From NCBI GenBank assembly GCA_043228905.1, contig JBHGNT010000003.1, positions 434,001 through 498,000 on the forward strand: a stretch of DNA of 64,000 nucleotides, given 5' to 3'. The DNA is from Azolla caroliniana. Taxonomy: Eukaryota > Polypodiophyta. Position 1 is the first letter of the stretch. Every line of letters begins with the position of its first letter. The notes under the pieces are model-generated. The model saw only the letters and a program-made list of their open reading frames with translations. It was not told where the DNA came from and did no database searches. The translations under genes were made by a program, and so were the position numbers. This document shows, in pieces, positions 10,877-24,755 of the stretch.

Positions 10877-12849
10877 GATACATTTGATTCTACTATAAGT
10901 GCAATATCTACTTGATGTCAGCATATGTTTGCCTCTATCCATGTTGTCTCACCAAAAAAATAAAGTTTGGCAGATTGTTCTTTGTGCCATAGTCTTCCAC
11001 TTGTTTTTTATAGCCTAAAAAGATCATACGTATTGTCTTCTTTCTAGATATTATTCCCTTTATTGATTAGAATATATGCTTAGTTTCTATGGAACTATCC
11101 TAGAATTGGGTATGGTATACTTTTGAAATTTTATATAATAAATGGCATCATAACCTTTTCCTATTGCATCCATTTTCTTCTTGAATATCCAAAAGACACA
11201 ACAGCGTCAATAATTTATCGAATAACAAGATGGATGGCCTGCCCTACACATTTCGCAAAGTGCATGTCAGCCACACTAGATTACATCGCTAAACTAATAT
11301 CAAATGGAGCTAATTCTTTACCTTTAAAAATGAAAACTTAATGCTCATTTTTAATCTCGTATGTAGTGACACGCATTTGCAAACACCAAGCATTAGCTAG
11401 GTTGAGAGTTGGAATAAAGTGAAAATAGATCTTAAAAACATTTGGCTAGTGAGGAAGATTGATGAATAAATTGCTTCATTAGATCTCATGAGAAATTTCT
11501 TCCCTGACCATTCCTTTGATCATGTTCTTTATTACATGATCTATCAGAAAATTATCACATGAAGGACAATACATACATACAATCATTGACTATTACATTA
11601 GTAGCACCTTTCCAACACAACTCAAAGACGCTATGTGAGAAAGTCACCGTGCAAAAAAGCACATGATGAGATGACACAAGCAAACCCAATAAAAACAAGA
11701 CCTCGTAGAAGACAAATCAACTTCAAAAGAACATTGACATTCACATACATAGAGAGCATCCTGTAAGGATTAACTCTACAGAACATGCGAGATAAACAAC
11801 ATGATTATCATCACCTCCAAATAGAGACGACCAAATTCCTATAGTAAGAGCTTTGTAAGGAGAAGGTACTAAACAAGCATATCACATCCACCATTACGTT
11901 TGCATTACAGGATCAATGCTTCTGAGCTCTGAAACGCACAGCAGTTTTAACTACTACCAATTTTCACCCATTGCATGCATAGTTATGGGCGCAAACGGGG
12001 GACCACATAACAAGGCTCTCACAGGTTTCTCAACAAATCAGTCCTATTCCTGATACAATGCAACATTTAACACAAATCCTCTACAAATTAAAGGAAGATA
12101 GATTAGTCTTATTACATATCCAGAAACAAAATTTTCCTCGACAAATAGCTGCTTTGCTTAAAATGAGATCCTTACTTTGTCAATATAAGAAAAGGTTCAG
12201 CCAGAACATTCTAGAGAAATATCTACAAACATACATATAGACAAACAAGACCTTATGTGCATATCACTGGGAGATGCATTCACTACCTCTTATTTGTGAA
12301 TGTACTGCTATGCAGGAATACTCAAATAAACAGGCATATTTCTTTTTAAAGTAAAAACATCTCCAGTTATGTTTTGATTAAAAATGAAAAGATGTGACCA
12401 TTTTTATAAAAAAAACAAGTTATTTTTTATAAGAAAAAAGCAAAACTATTTTGTCATTGTGAGTTATAAATCTTTACAATAGCTTTTCATACTAGGCTCT
12501 CAAAACAATCTACTTGCCTCTTTAGAGACAGAAAAGAGGAAGTGCTAATATTAAACCCACATAAAGGAACACCGCCCAGAAACCATTCACCATTCACAAT
12601 AGTGTTTTGGAGAAGTTAGCAACACTTGTTGTTTACTACCTAAAAGGAGAGCCACCATAAGGGAAGAGGGGATGTTTCCTTGGTGGTTCAAGCCATTGCT
12701 CAGCACATCATCAGCAAGAAGTTCAATTTCCATCCCCTCCCCTTGGCTAGCAATCAACCCCCACTTAAGAGAAACAAAACCAAAAAGAATTGACATCTGT
12801 CGCATAGTATAAAGAGAAATTCCCTAGAAAATTAGAAACTACCTATAGC

Positions 12850-15800
12850 TTAGTTCCCTTCCTCTTCAGAAGCTTTCAAATAAGATGTTTCAGCGTCATG
12901 TCCCGAACCATTACCACCTTGTGTGCCATGGGCAGCTTCTGCACTCAGCATATCTGACTTGAAACCCCCACTCAAACCCCTACTTACTGATGGTGTACCA
13001 GAATTACCTGTTGGGTGTCCGCGAACAAAGTCAGGAAAACCACCCATCCCTTGTTCAGATGCCATGCCCCCAAGAGAGCTACTACCTCCCATGTTCATTC
13101 CATGTTGCCCTTGCATTGCTTGCTGCTGCTGCTGCTGCTGCTGCTGGTGTAGCATTGGATATGACTGTTGAGGATATGGAGCCGGGTTCCTTGCCGCCAT
13201 GAAGGACTGCTGTGCTGCCATCTGTTGCTGAGCTTGCTGATGTGCCATGTAATGCATCCCTGGCTGTTGCATCATTGCTGCTTGAGGAACCTAGTAAAAT
13301 GAAAAAGATGTTTGGTATCTTTAAAAGCCCAAAATGACATCTGAACCAAATACATAAAGTTCCCCAGTGTGATCTGGTAAAATGTCCAATAACAAGAAAA
13401 ATAGCAAAAAGTCAGTGTAGTGTGCCTAATGGAAATGGGATAATATTTTGGAAATGCATGGATTCATTCAAGGAAATCTCTTTCAATTGAAGTTACAACC
13501 TGTAAGGAAAAGAAAAAAAACAAATTCAACGTACTTGTGCGGATGGTTGTTGAGGCTGTGAATCTGCAATTGCAGCTAAATACATGAGATTTGCTTGTAA
13601 CTTTGCTTGATAGCTGCATGTGACGAAATGACGCACTAGTCTCATTGAATAATAAGGTAAATTCTAATAATAAGATGAAGATATCGGAAATGCTTCACAG
13701 AATATCATACTGTCTACTACATTGCAAACCACAGGTGCTTGGTACACATACAACACATGGTTAATCCACCATATCCATAGAAAAGTGGCAATGAGTCCTT
13801 GACTGTATTCATCATCTACTCACAAAATAAAACAAGACCTAGTAATGACTCCCCTAAAGAAGGCTGCATGTGAACACTTACGCTGCGCATTCGTTTAATT
13901 TACCAAGGTTTTGATTGTCCAGTATAGCCAAAATCAGCTGTTTGTTCTCGTCCAGATACTACAATAAAGACAAGGCGAAAGCATACTGTCAATATGCACT
14001 TCCTGAAGACAAAATAATTATAATTTCTCAAAATGATTTATTCACAAATTACACCTCCATGTTACAGATGTTTCTGTGCTAGAATTACATTCTAACATCT
14101 AAGATTTCTATCTTGGTTACCTATGAAGACATCATTCATAAAACCCAAAGTCAAAGTTGATCAATTCCATCCACAGTATTCAAAATAATGTATGGACCTT
14201 TATTACATAAATTTGATCAATTGTTCAACTAATGGTAACTTCCAACCTGAGAACGGTTACTGGGTTGCCCTTCTCAAATACACAATTCTAAGCATTCTTC
14301 ATTACCATATGCTAATATTACAATCATTCTAAAAATTGACGGGAAGGGAAGATTGCATAACCAAAACCTCAAATGCGGGTTTAAAAATGGCACAGATAGC
14401 AGGAAACCATACCCAGTTGAAAATTCAAAAGAGAATATAGAAAATGCGGTAGCCTAATAATGATGATCCAAACAATTTACATACAACAATTTGATAAACC
14501 CATCTACAAAGAGAAGCAAAATCAGCTAATGCACTCATAAACCATGATGCCTGTGTTCATTCATGAAGCTTTTTATGTTCATAGATTTTCCAGAAGGCAT
14601 TCGCTATATTATATAATCTCAATAACAGGTTGGATGAAACAAAAAAATTGGGGTACTAAAGGAGTGATTATACTAAAAAATATCCGGTTTTATAAGGCAT
14701 ATGGAAGCAACAAGGTCCAATTAATGCATTATTTGTCACCTCATATAGAACATGATAGATAGTGGTCAATGAAGAGACCCTTGGTCTCTATGCTTGAGAA
14801 ATCTTCACTTGCAAATCATTGATGCCTCTTGTTGTTATCCTCAAATGCATTGACATTTTTTTGAGGAAAGTGTGACTGTGTATGATCTTAAAATAAACGC
14901 ATGAATGAATGTTTTAATACCTTAATTTCATAAAGCATAAGCTTTAGTACTACTACAACCATCATATTTAAACATTTAAACTCGAAGGGCAACTTTTTTG
15001 GGACATATAAAGGCAATGCTCGCACAATGTGCTTTATCAGGTACTGTCCTATTTCATCCTGAAATATAGCCTTTACAATCAGTTTTCAAACTAGGTTCCT
15101 TGAATAAAAGACTGACAATGCTAAAAAGTGGGATATGATCTTTTTCACCAGTTTATGTACTATGCCTCTTCATTAAGGACATTTTCCCCTTAACTCTCCT
15201 TATGAAGTCCTTGTGCCAGTAACATTGTATTCTGCCCCTGCCGACAATGTCACTACTGCTCTACATGAAAGAAAATAAGTCCTTGAAGATGTAGCATACA
15301 TGTCACAAAACCATTACTGAATAGCACTCAATGTGGCACTTCTTAGAAATTAGGATTCTATTCAGTATTCACGAAAAGTGCTCTCATTCGCTAAACCATA
15401 GATTGAATCTTTCAAACTTGTTGGTTGGAATACCTATAAAATGTCCAATACAATTCTATAATTTGGTGTGCTAAAAACAAGTATAATTGTAGGATTTCTT
15501 CAAAGAAACCGATTACTTTGGGAGAACGGGAGCCTCATTCACTAAAACTTCAATAGATTTTGACACTTGCTCATAGCAAATGGAACAAAACTGATAAAAA
15601 AAATACTAAAACACCCATCAAGTTTTGGGATTGCAAAAGTAAAGAGAACCAAATTCAATAAAACCCCATGATTTCTGTGCTACATTCCTAACAAATTAGT
15701 AGTGACGTCTCATCAAGACCTTTTATTTCAGGAGAAAGATGCCCTGATTCACTAAAAATAATTGTTGAGTTTTTCAACTTTTTCACTGTAAGGGAAACAA

Positions 15801-16381
15801 ATTTCTGATAGAAATACATCTTTTTTTTTGTCAAATTATTATATATTTAAAGTATGCTCTCGCAGTGAGCTATCATTATGTCAGGAAAAATGTGCCATCT
15901 TTCACTAAAACACCCATTGACTTTTTTAATTCTTGTTTGTAAATGGAAGAAAATCCAATAGAGATATAAGGTAATATTCATAGCTAAATATCTATAAATT
16001 TGGTACGTCCTTCCCTATAAAATGAACGATTTGGGCCAATTAGTAAAAGTAGTTTTGTGAGCACGGCTCCAACTTCTCTCTCAATAGAAACACATAAACG
16101 GATAGATTAAAACGATACTGCAACGAACAGATATCCCATATATAATAAACATGAAACTTGTATGTCCTCTTTAATAGTTAATCTAGGGTTTCAAAAAAAA
16201 ACAAAAACAAAAAAGGCTTCATTTTATTCCAGCAAAGATCTCCACTTGGAACGACATATATGAGCATAAGAAAGGGGGGAAGCAAAATGGAAAGAACGTG
16301 AAATACCTTCTGAATCAGCTCTGTCGTAACGTTGTGGGCGGGATAAGCACCCCCCATGTGAGCTTGCATGGGGTGCTGCAT
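12850..16381 (-). CDS. GIF1: GRF-interacting factor, GIF1/AN3-type transcriptional co-activator (SSXT/SNH domain)
   Basis: Four exons join in phase: 16381-16307, 13958-13882, 13613-13535 and 13290-12850, giving 223 residues. All introns are GT-AG; intron 1 is 2.35 kb. The SNH (SSXT) domain spans about residues 17-77, with NVTTELIQK, YLDENKQLILAILDNQN and NLMYLAAIADSQP. A Met/Gln-rich segment with a run of nine Gln follows, then a Gly-rich tail ending in ETSYLKASEEEGN. That tail is typical of the GIF1/ANGUSTIFOLIA3 branch rather than GIF2/3. These nuclear proteins bind growth-regulating factors (GRFs) and recruit SWI/SNF remodellers to promote cell proliferation in leaves and meristems. The ATG at 16381 is the first one giving the conserved short MQ..PM..H N-terminus. 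Upstream lie a run of 24 G and two CT microsatellites. Confidence 0.95.
13959..16306 (-). other. Intron 1 of the GIF1-type gene, with diverged internal repeats
   Basis: This long intron contains at least three loosely similar blocks around 15535, 15750 and 15900, each starting near a ttcactaaaa word followed by a run around caaatggaa/gaaacaaa. No coding potential was recognised in it. Confidence 0.45.
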
Positions 16382-16517
16382 CGCAGAAAGACAAAAGGCA
16401 AAAGGCAGAAAACAGAAAGCAAAAGGCAAAAGTTCCCTTAATTTCTGTCTGCGCGTGAGTGGGCTTCTGTTGAGTGAGTCTTCAGCTTAACCAAGAAAAA
16501 AGGGGGAAAGGAAGGGA

Positions 16518-16541
16518 GGGGGGGGGGGGGGGGGGGGGGGG
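16518..16541 (+). repeat. G24 homopolymer run upstream of the GIF1-type start
   Basis: Twenty-four consecutive G on the plus strand, about 140 bases upstream of the start codon of the minus-strand gene. The transcript, if it covers this, would carry the C run and the template strand the G run. Confidence 0.95.
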
Positions 16542-16579
16542 AGGAGGGAGAGAGAAAAACAGAGGTCACGGGAACGATA

Positions 16580-16601
16580 CTCTCTCTCTCTCTCTCTCTC
16601 C
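16580..16601. repeat. (CT)n microsatellite
   Basis: A short pure CT run in the 5' flank of the GIF1-type gene. Confidence 0.95.
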
Positions 16602-16688
16602 TAACTTCAATCAAATCAAAAGAGAGCAAAGCATGGTTTTTGAATAGCCATCAGATTTTGTCCCTAGCAAGCAAAGCTATGGTTCATG

Positions 16689-16690
<2 letters not shown>

Positions 16691-16722
<32 letters not shown>
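16691..16722. repeat. (CT)n microsatellite
   Basis: A second pure CT run, 32 bases, in the same 5' flank. Confidence 0.95.
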
Positions 16723-16727
<5 letters not shown>

Positions 16728-19574
16728 ACAACACGCCTATAGGAGAGTGTGGGGGTTCATTCTCGGACGAAACCTAGTGGACCTGCCTTCAATCATTCAC
16801 TCACGCACACACATGAGTAATTCCATATTCATATGGCATAACAAAATCATCGGTCGCCTTGGATTGGGGCGGATTGCATGCAACGAAATCGTAACACTTT
16901 TCTTGGACTCGAAAGTTGTGCTCGAATCGCACCTTTAAAGCATTGGTCCAACATACTGTCTTTGGGAGCACGTTTAGGTCTGGCTCATATTGAATGCTCG
17001 GGCAAAGACCCATGAACAAAATGCATTGATCATAGAAAGAAAAAGTGTGTTGTAGCAAGAATTTAGAAAACACCTTCAAACTAATATATTCGAGCAAACA
17101 CATACAACCGAATATAAACGAAACCAATCAATAGCTTTGAGATTTTCCATTTCAAATCGACCCACGTGGGCATACGGCCCTGAGGATAACATGCGAGTCA
17201 ATGGCGTAAATGTTTGTCAATTGCATATTCCATGTACATCGTTGTTAACTAGCAAACCAAAAACAACAAGCTATCAAAGGTTAACATACAAAACATTATG
17301 CAATTGAGTTATAATTCAGTAGTATTTATTGTAGTCTCATAAAATCTATAACCTTTCCTTGCCCACAAGTTATTCCAAGTCAAGCTTACTTATTTATTGT
17401 ACTTGTCATAAGCATGCCATTTTTTGTGATTTACATCAAGTCACTTATCACTTTTGTGATGATAGGATGTGTGTAAAATAGGATATTATCAGTAAACTAG
17501 CTACAATATCAAGTAGAAAAGTGGAGTACCCACTCTAGTACTGAACCACAAGTTGAATAGTCAACTAAGTTGTTTGGATAATAAAAGTGTGAGCAATCTT
17601 GGTGGGGAAGTATAATACGGTGACAATACAATATAAAGTAATTTGTTCGTAGAGTGAACTATTCCCCAGTCTTATATATTGTTCAATGTTGAGCTCAATA
17701 GTGAAGTGTACTTTGAGTAGTGCACTAAGGTGTTCCTCACAAGAAAGCATCATAAGTAACAATTAAATTGTGAAGCTTTTTTCGAACTAAGCGTGCCAAA
17801 TGACCAAACCCTTATAAGCGGGGTATATATATATATTATACATATAATAAGGCATTTGTGAGTGTAAAAGCATTGCCTTTATACATTTATTATATAAGAG
17901 ATGTGAAAGGTCCCGACTCCCTACCAATTCAGTCTAACACATATTATTAACATTGCCTTTATGAGGTGTTGCTATCACTTCTAAACATTGGGTTGTGGCA
18001 ACTCATACACAAAGCTATTGTTTCAGGATAGTAATATCTTATGGGAAGTTTGAATGGTTTAAAACTTTGCCGTCTTTCAACATGATATATTTATGAATAT
18101 TTATGTCTTTGGTAGTAAGTTCCTCGAACTTTGTAGTTGTCCTAGCAATAAAATCTTCAATATCGCAATCATGAATGTCAAAACAATTGAATGAAGCTCT
18201 CTTTATATTCTCCTTTAACTTGGTTTGTTACTTTTGTTACTTCTCTCACTCAATATCACGCTAATGAATGTCAAAACGTTTGAATGAAGCCCTCTTCATA
18301 TTCCCCCCTTCACTTTTGTTCTCTACTTTGCTCCTTGGTTACTCCTCTCACTCTTAAAATAATGTACAAAAAGATATGCAAGTCAAGTACAATGGCCTAA
18401 ATCTTGAATACAACTTATGGTTATTTCAGGCCAAAAAACATAGGGTCTAATCGTGTTCATGATCTCAATATGCTTAATCCTGGAATATAGTGATGCCAAG
18501 ATTGTTTGCTTAACAAAGGTATCAACTACCTACCACACATACCATTTGGGGTCAAGCATTCATGTGGAAATCTCGACTTCTCACTAACATGAACATATAT
18601 TGAACTACAAGGTAACTCCTTTTGTTGTGGGCCTAGTTCCAAGAGTACATTTTTCATTGCGAGCGAAAGCACCTTGAAATAAATTCAATATACCCTGTCT
18701 ACGTTTAACTAACGTAATAGATGAACTCCTAATCAACAAAGCATCTTGAAATCAATATAATCTAGCATTATCCTACATTGGCCTAAATTTCAATTTCCTA
18801 GGTTTTCTCCTTGTTCAATACTTGTCATCATTTCATTGGCATGTGTATTGGCTTCAATATGAGGAAATAATGTAACGGAAGAGAGACAAAATGTAGAAGT
18901 TATCAAAGGGTGTTGTGTCCCCGTAATGTAAAAGGAGAGGAAGACAAAAAAACACGTAAAATGTCAAGATACGTAAAGGTTAAATGATAAGCTCCTCTAA
19001 AGTCTTATTGATTTTCCAACTTTTAAGGTAGAGGTATTGCTCTCTAATCTCTTTTTTCCTCGTCTATATAAAGCAAAGTGCAAGAGGCTTACAACAACAA
19101 AGGCAATGTGTTGTCGATTGAAACTTGTGACTCCTACTTCTAGAAAACTCCTCCATACTTTCCCCCCCCCTCTTTCCTTAATATTGATCTTGCCCACCCC
19201 ATGCAACGAGGTTGACAATTGTAACCCTCAACTATATCTTGATATCAATCTTCAAAGATTTGCCGTAATATGTTGAGAATTAAATTCAATGTATTAGACG
19301 AAAGATTCGTAATTGAGTGTCTTGTTATTCTCGATTGAACGAGAACTGACACAAAATTTTCAATTCGAAAATCCAAGAAATATGGGGATTTCATCTACAC
19401 ACGATATCGTGTCGGTTACACAAGAGTCATAATTTGGTTCCATACATTTGAGTGCTCGGGTCTCGCCATTGTCTTGAGGATGCCGTGAGGTTCATGTCAA
19501 ACTTACTGGATCACACTTCGGAATTCCGTTGACGAAGTTGTTACAGGAAAAGAAAAAAGAATGTATCAAAAAAT

Positions 19575-19640
19575 GGCAGGAGGAGTCGAACCCACAGCCG
19601 GATTCCGAGATGTCCGGCGCCCGACCAACAGAGCAATGAA
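19575..19640 (-). other. tRNA-like pseudogene
   Basis: On the minus strand a D arm (gctctgttggtcgggc, stem pairs intact), an anticodon-arm-like hairpin (CCGGA...TCCGG) and a B box (ggttcgactcc) follow in tRNA order and end in ctcctgcc. The hairpin loop has ten bases instead of seven, and the bases upstream do not pair with the 3' end, so the acceptor stem is lost. It is a tRNA pseudogene or the head of a SINE, not a working tRNA. Confidence 0.5.
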
Positions 19641-19711
19641 CAGAATTTTCGTTGGAAAAGGCTTTGATGCAAAAAAAAGTTTGAGAAAACCTTGGGTCGG
19701 CTGATTGAATG

Positions 19712-19741
19712 AATCCATCCATCCATCCATCCATCCATCCC
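19712..19741. repeat. (ATCC)n tetranucleotide repeat
   Basis: About seven copies of the ATCC unit followed by a short C run. Confidence 0.9.
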
Positions 19742-21052
19742 CCCAAAACCCAAAAATAAAGAGAAGGTTTTCAGGAGAGAGTCAGGTAAAGGAAGGGCGT
19801 CGTGGAGAGATAGATTCTGAGGAAGGAAGGCCTCAGACCGCCCTGCGAGCAGCTGGCGAAGAGGAGGAAAGGAAGAGACGGCTGTTCATGTTGCTGCTGC
19901 CTGCTCCTGTCACAGTTCACTGTGGCTCTGCAGACTACTGCGTCTACGCCGAGCCACAGCTTCGTGGGGGGGGGGGGCTCGAACCTACTAGGCTTCGTTT
20001 GTTACATACATTAACATACATACATCAAAGACATACAGTACATACTCAAATGGTACTCTATACATACACTGTACATACAAATACCTAATGTGGATAATAC
20101 ATTAGTTTTTGCCATTTCAAATTAACGTACTCTCAAGGGTTTCTCTGTCACTCTACATTCTCAAAAAAAGGGAAATCCCAAGTGGTCCCACACATTTTAC
20201 ATGGATTTACATGGAACATCCATCACTCATCTTCAACTCTTTGTCAAGGACCACCATCTTATCTGATTCAAGCTCCCGATGATCTTGTTCCGCTCTCACA
20301 TGCATGACAACGATGGGTTATGTGATTGTATGCTCCATTGTTTCTAAAGTTCAACGATATATGTAGTTCTTTGAACACACTCCTCTACTCATCAACGAAA
20401 ATCCACATTTCAACTTGTTTCATCACTACTCCCACTCACAATCTCCAACATCACAACATGTCAACAACCATCATTGGACACCAAACATCTTGTAACATCT
20501 TTTGATATTCTTACCAAACGCTTACTTCTTACTTGGATATTCTTCTTGAGAACCACTTCGAGGTTGGTGTGTAGGGATGTACATTGTCTGTCCTTTTGTG
20601 GGCAAGACAAGTGAGAGCAAGTATCAATACCTCTCGAAGTACTAACACATAACCTAACCTAATTGCTCGAATAAGCTCTAAACTCAACTTATACCTTAAC
20701 CAAACATGCGGGGCGAAAACTTTTGCGCAAACATGCAGAGATTTTACCACATTTCCCATGAACTTGATAGAAGAAAGAAGGATCAAGATTTCACCAACTC
20801 GATTAAGTTTCCATTAGTCCACGCTTAGGTAATTACAAGCTAGTGAGGATGTAATGACTAGGCTATTAACTTACAATTAAGAGAATGATATAGAGAGAGA
20901 TAGGCTTTGGCGTTTGCTCTAGGTAGTATATTTGAATGATGAAACCCATGTACAAGGTTTATAGTTTTACCATATACTTCCTTTTTATTTAACTAGATTA
21001 AAGTTACATCCCAACTTTAACAATGGGTAAAGTGTAGATGTTTACAAATATG

Positions 21053-21053
<1 letters not shown>

Positions 21054-21092
<39 letters not shown>
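21054..21092. repeat. (CT)n microsatellite
   Basis: A pure CT run of about 39 bases in intergenic DNA. Confidence 0.95.
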
Positions 21093-21095
<3 letters not shown>

Positions 21096-22679
21096 CCGTG
21101 GCAGCCTCACACTATGACATCAAATCATAAAATTCAGAGAACCAAAGTTTGATCCTCACAATGGGGTAACCTTGTGTCATAGAGCACCATTGGTCTTCAT
21201 GGATTTAAAAAAGATACTTGTATACCTTGGGAGGGGCTCACTATAAAAAACTACATTTACTTCACGAGGTTGAAGATGAAGAGCATCTCATGCTATGATG
21301 TGCAGAATTCCCAGCCATCCATCAACAAATCCTACAATTAATTAATGCATGCACTAATCTAACAAAACTTGTTCAAGTTGGACATACCAAGTCCCACCTC
21401 TTAGGCACACATTTATGATTATTACGTAAACATAGAAACGACATTAAGGATATGCATGAGCCATGTGTGGTGACACCATTTGCACAAATAGAGGAGACTA
21501 TTGTGTATCACTCATTTTGAGCCCCATGCACCATAGGTCATGTTCATAGACTTTTGTGATTTAATATCACCATCATCAACTCTTGTAGATTACATGCACT
21601 TGTAGTTGTACAAATGGCAGCTTCAAAACACTATAGAAGTGATGAAGGAAGCAAACGAATTCTATAGATAACTCTATAATATTTTGTCTCTTTATACATT
21701 TTCCAACTGGCAAATAAAATGTTATGGACAAACATTTCATAGGCATCTACTTGTATAGACTATCAAAATGAACTTGTGAATCTACTAGAATAATCATAGA
21801 TATTTCTATAAGCTTTTGTTTTACTGTACATATTTCATAATGATAAGCCAAAATTTCGACAACACTACCAACACGAACTTATGGATCTTGTGGATCTGTT
21901 ATATAGAATAACGCGTGATGGTAGCTTTATATAACCACAAAAGTTACATCAAAACACAAAATAATGGAGCTATATTGAATTTTCATGTGTTAGATGGTCC
22001 TTTATTGTGACCTGTCATAGTTCATGAAAATTTATGTTCTTTCTTATTCTCTAAATTTTATTGTTAGCACATTTAGTATTCTTACTATTTGTCTCTTCAT
22101 GTACAAGGGAAGATGCATATATATGTAATGAATATTGTTTTATGCATACATATATAGGCATCTTCTAAGATCCCTATATATGTGATGAATATGATCCATT
22201 TTGTTTTATCTATTTTTTACCTATTGAGTCCTTATGTAATATGGAGTATATTGTGTTTACTAGCTAGGATCCCCCAAGTGTGTGGGTGTTCGATGCCAAA
22301 AAACGAAATATATGACTATGGATACATATCCATCTATTCTTGTTTCTTATTAGCAATTTCTACATGTAATAATCTCTTTGTTTCTTTTATCGTAATTACC
22401 TTACCCTAGTTGTAAGTTGTTATTAGCACTACATGTTGGGTTCAAGACCCAAATTTCTCACCTCTTTACTACTCCATAGATATCTCTTATTTCACTAGAT
22501 GCATGCCTGTGGTATGTAGCTGTTGAAGCCATGACCACCTGGTCTCCATTTGACAATTCTTACTTGCACATTCGTGTGTTTGTTCTTGTAGCAAAAAAAA
22601 TGGTGGGTGGAAGTGAAAATGCATGCAAAGGGTCAATAGAGAGATGGGTATGGAAGACAAAACAGCCTACAAGGGCAAT

Positions 22680-23079
22680 TAGATGAGGTTTGCAACCACT
22701 CCAATGACGTGGCCACTACCCGGTTGCGCTTTTGGCAGAAATGGCGGAACACGCCTTTGGTGACGCTAGGAGAAAGTGGACCGAGGTGGAACTACCAGCC
22801 CCCACGATGGTTATTTCCTTCTTTCACGCCTCCCTCCCTTCGATGTAGGCCCCGGGAGTCGGCTCATTCTGGCCGACACTAAAGGTCACTGCTTTTAGGT
22901 ATAGGTATCTACTTACTTTAGGTAGTTGGTTTGAAAAACTATGTAAGTAGTCTCATTTTCTTGATCTTGATCTGAGGGAGATTCCCTGTTTTGTGTATAA
23001 GCTTCCTTGTATAGTCTCCTTGTAATAATCCTTCCTAACTAATGGGAAAGTAGCTTTATTTTGGAAAAAAAAAAAAAAC
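22680..23079 (+). mobile_element. Probable 3' end of a LINE-like retroposon with A tail
   Basis: A GC-richer block (22690-22880) is followed by a T-rich tail with ttgtatagtctccttgtaataatcc, then a run of 14 A at about 23066-23079. That layout, a GC-richer body with a T-rich 3' untranslated part ending in an A tail, is common for truncated plant LINEs. No reverse-transcriptase motif is left in it and no convincing target duplication was found, so a processed or unrelated sequence remains possible. Confidence 0.35.
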
Positions 23080-24365
23080 AAGGCATTCTAGAAGAGGGAA
23101 ATAATTATTAATGAGTAGGGGAAAACTTTAGATGGGGAGTAAATATAATAGAGTATTGGTGAGAAGAGGGACGTATCCCATTAGATAGTACTAAGAAACA
23201 CTTGTCATGCAAAAAAGACTTTCACAACAAATTTATGGGAATGAAAAACATACAAACACACCACCAATGTTCCAATGTTTTTTTTTGTTGTTGTTGTGTG
23301 GGGGGGGGGGGGGGGTGCATTGTTGAATGATATAAGACGATAATGGTTTGAGTTGTTTCAAGGTTATCATAATTTTTTGCTCATAAACCCAAGGATAACA
23401 AGGACAATTTAAAGTACATATTGGTTATTACATGCTTCAATTAGAGGGAACATGGTCATCCATTGAGGTTTAGGTTGAAAAATCACCATTTGCACAACCC
23501 TCTCTTCTCTAATTTGTCTATGATACTATGCTTGTTGAGTTTACATTAGAAATTTTAACAAGCTAAAACAAAACATTTGCAAGCTACTCATTCCTTTTGC
23601 TTTACTAGTGATGATTAATACATGCACCTTATTTGTAAAATCTAACGAGGCAGAGAAGAAAATGGAAGCATGATTGTCACGAGCTAACGTTCTCAAGTAC
23701 CCCAAGAACTCTAAAATGGAGGAGAGGGAATAAATCGAGGGTATAATTGTCAAACAACACATATCATTTCATTCAACAAAAAGTATGATTGACCGGATAT
23801 TTGCATAGAAGCACATGCATTTGACAGAATTAAAAGGCTCAAATAACACATACAACTAAATAAAGGGGGATGGATTCACCATCGTTTGCTCAAATAACAT
23901 TTATGATCTCTCTATTGGATAGAGCCAATGGGCACCACCATTTGCTCATAACCTAACTTCTTTATTGGTTGATGTTGAAGGGCATTTTAGATTGAGCAAA
24001 TTGAAATAAGTGCATCTTAAGACAATAAAGAAAAATTGTGTATTTCATCCCAACAAGCAATATCTAGCATCCAAAGGACATTGCACCACTAAATAGTTCT
24101 CTCACAATCAAATCATCACATAATGTCTTAAAACTCCCAACGTCATCAAGTTGTCACCGGTCATTAAAAACACTATATGCACAATATTTCATGATTGAAT
24201 CAACATGTATTCGTCCTAACACTCCACTCCAATCAAGTTGTCCCAATTTGGTTAAAAACCGAATGTATTAAAAATAATAAAACATTGATAAAAGGAAGCA
24301 AATAGCAAGAACCAAGAACAATACACAAAATCTTGGATGTTGAAAAGGGAAAGTCGAGTGCGAGA

Positions 24366-24500
24366 AAACTATGAGCAAGTCACTTGAAAACGTTGACTTA
24401 ACATCCAATGGAAAAACCATTTGCAAGATGTCCAAAAACTATGTGCAAGTTACTTGAAAATGTTGACTAACATCTAAAGGGAAAACCAATTGCAAGATAC
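24366..24500. repeat. Tandem duplication of about 68 bp
   Basis: Two adjacent copies of a unit containing aaaactatg(a/t)gcaagt(c/t)acttgaaaa, gttgact and ggaaaaaccat/ggaaaaccaat, with small differences between them. Confidence 0.75.
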
Positions 24501-24755
24501 CCTCATGTCTGCGAGCAAAAGTAAGTTATTCGATCTTTTAGCGAGTTACAATTGACATAAAGGTAAAGCCAACAAAACAAAAGAGAACTACTTCCAAGCC
24601 CCACCCAAGTATTACATTAGTGTGTATACATACATACATACATATATATAGATATAGACAAAACGTGCCCCTAAGTGAAACACAATTACATGTCAACATT
24701 ATTTGCCCATAAGACTTGAGGAAAAACCATGAAAGGAAAAGATGTTTTAGTTTTA

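Larger units (their letters stand above)
8560..12849. other. Gene-poor stretch with an assembly gap
   Basis: No gene was recognised. It contains 100 N at 9589-9688 and a roughly 109-bp tandem duplication at about 10661-10876. The part nearest 12849 is probably 3' untranslated sequence of the GIF1-type gene. Confidence 0.5.
16740..24755. other. Large gene-poor intergenic region
   Basis: No protein gene was recognised on either strand over about 8 kb. It holds local duplications (18156-18310; 24366-24500), a tRNA-like relic (about 19575-19640), a tetranucleotide array (19712-19741), a CT array (21054-21092), a G run (about 23300-23315) and a probable LINE 3' end (22680-23079). Confidence 0.55.

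Noticed and set aside
21255-21420. Plus-strand stretch with HEVEDEEHLML resembling the zinc-finger end of a LINE polyprotein
   Set aside because: Only one short similarity with an internal stop and no cysteine pair in place; too weak to call.
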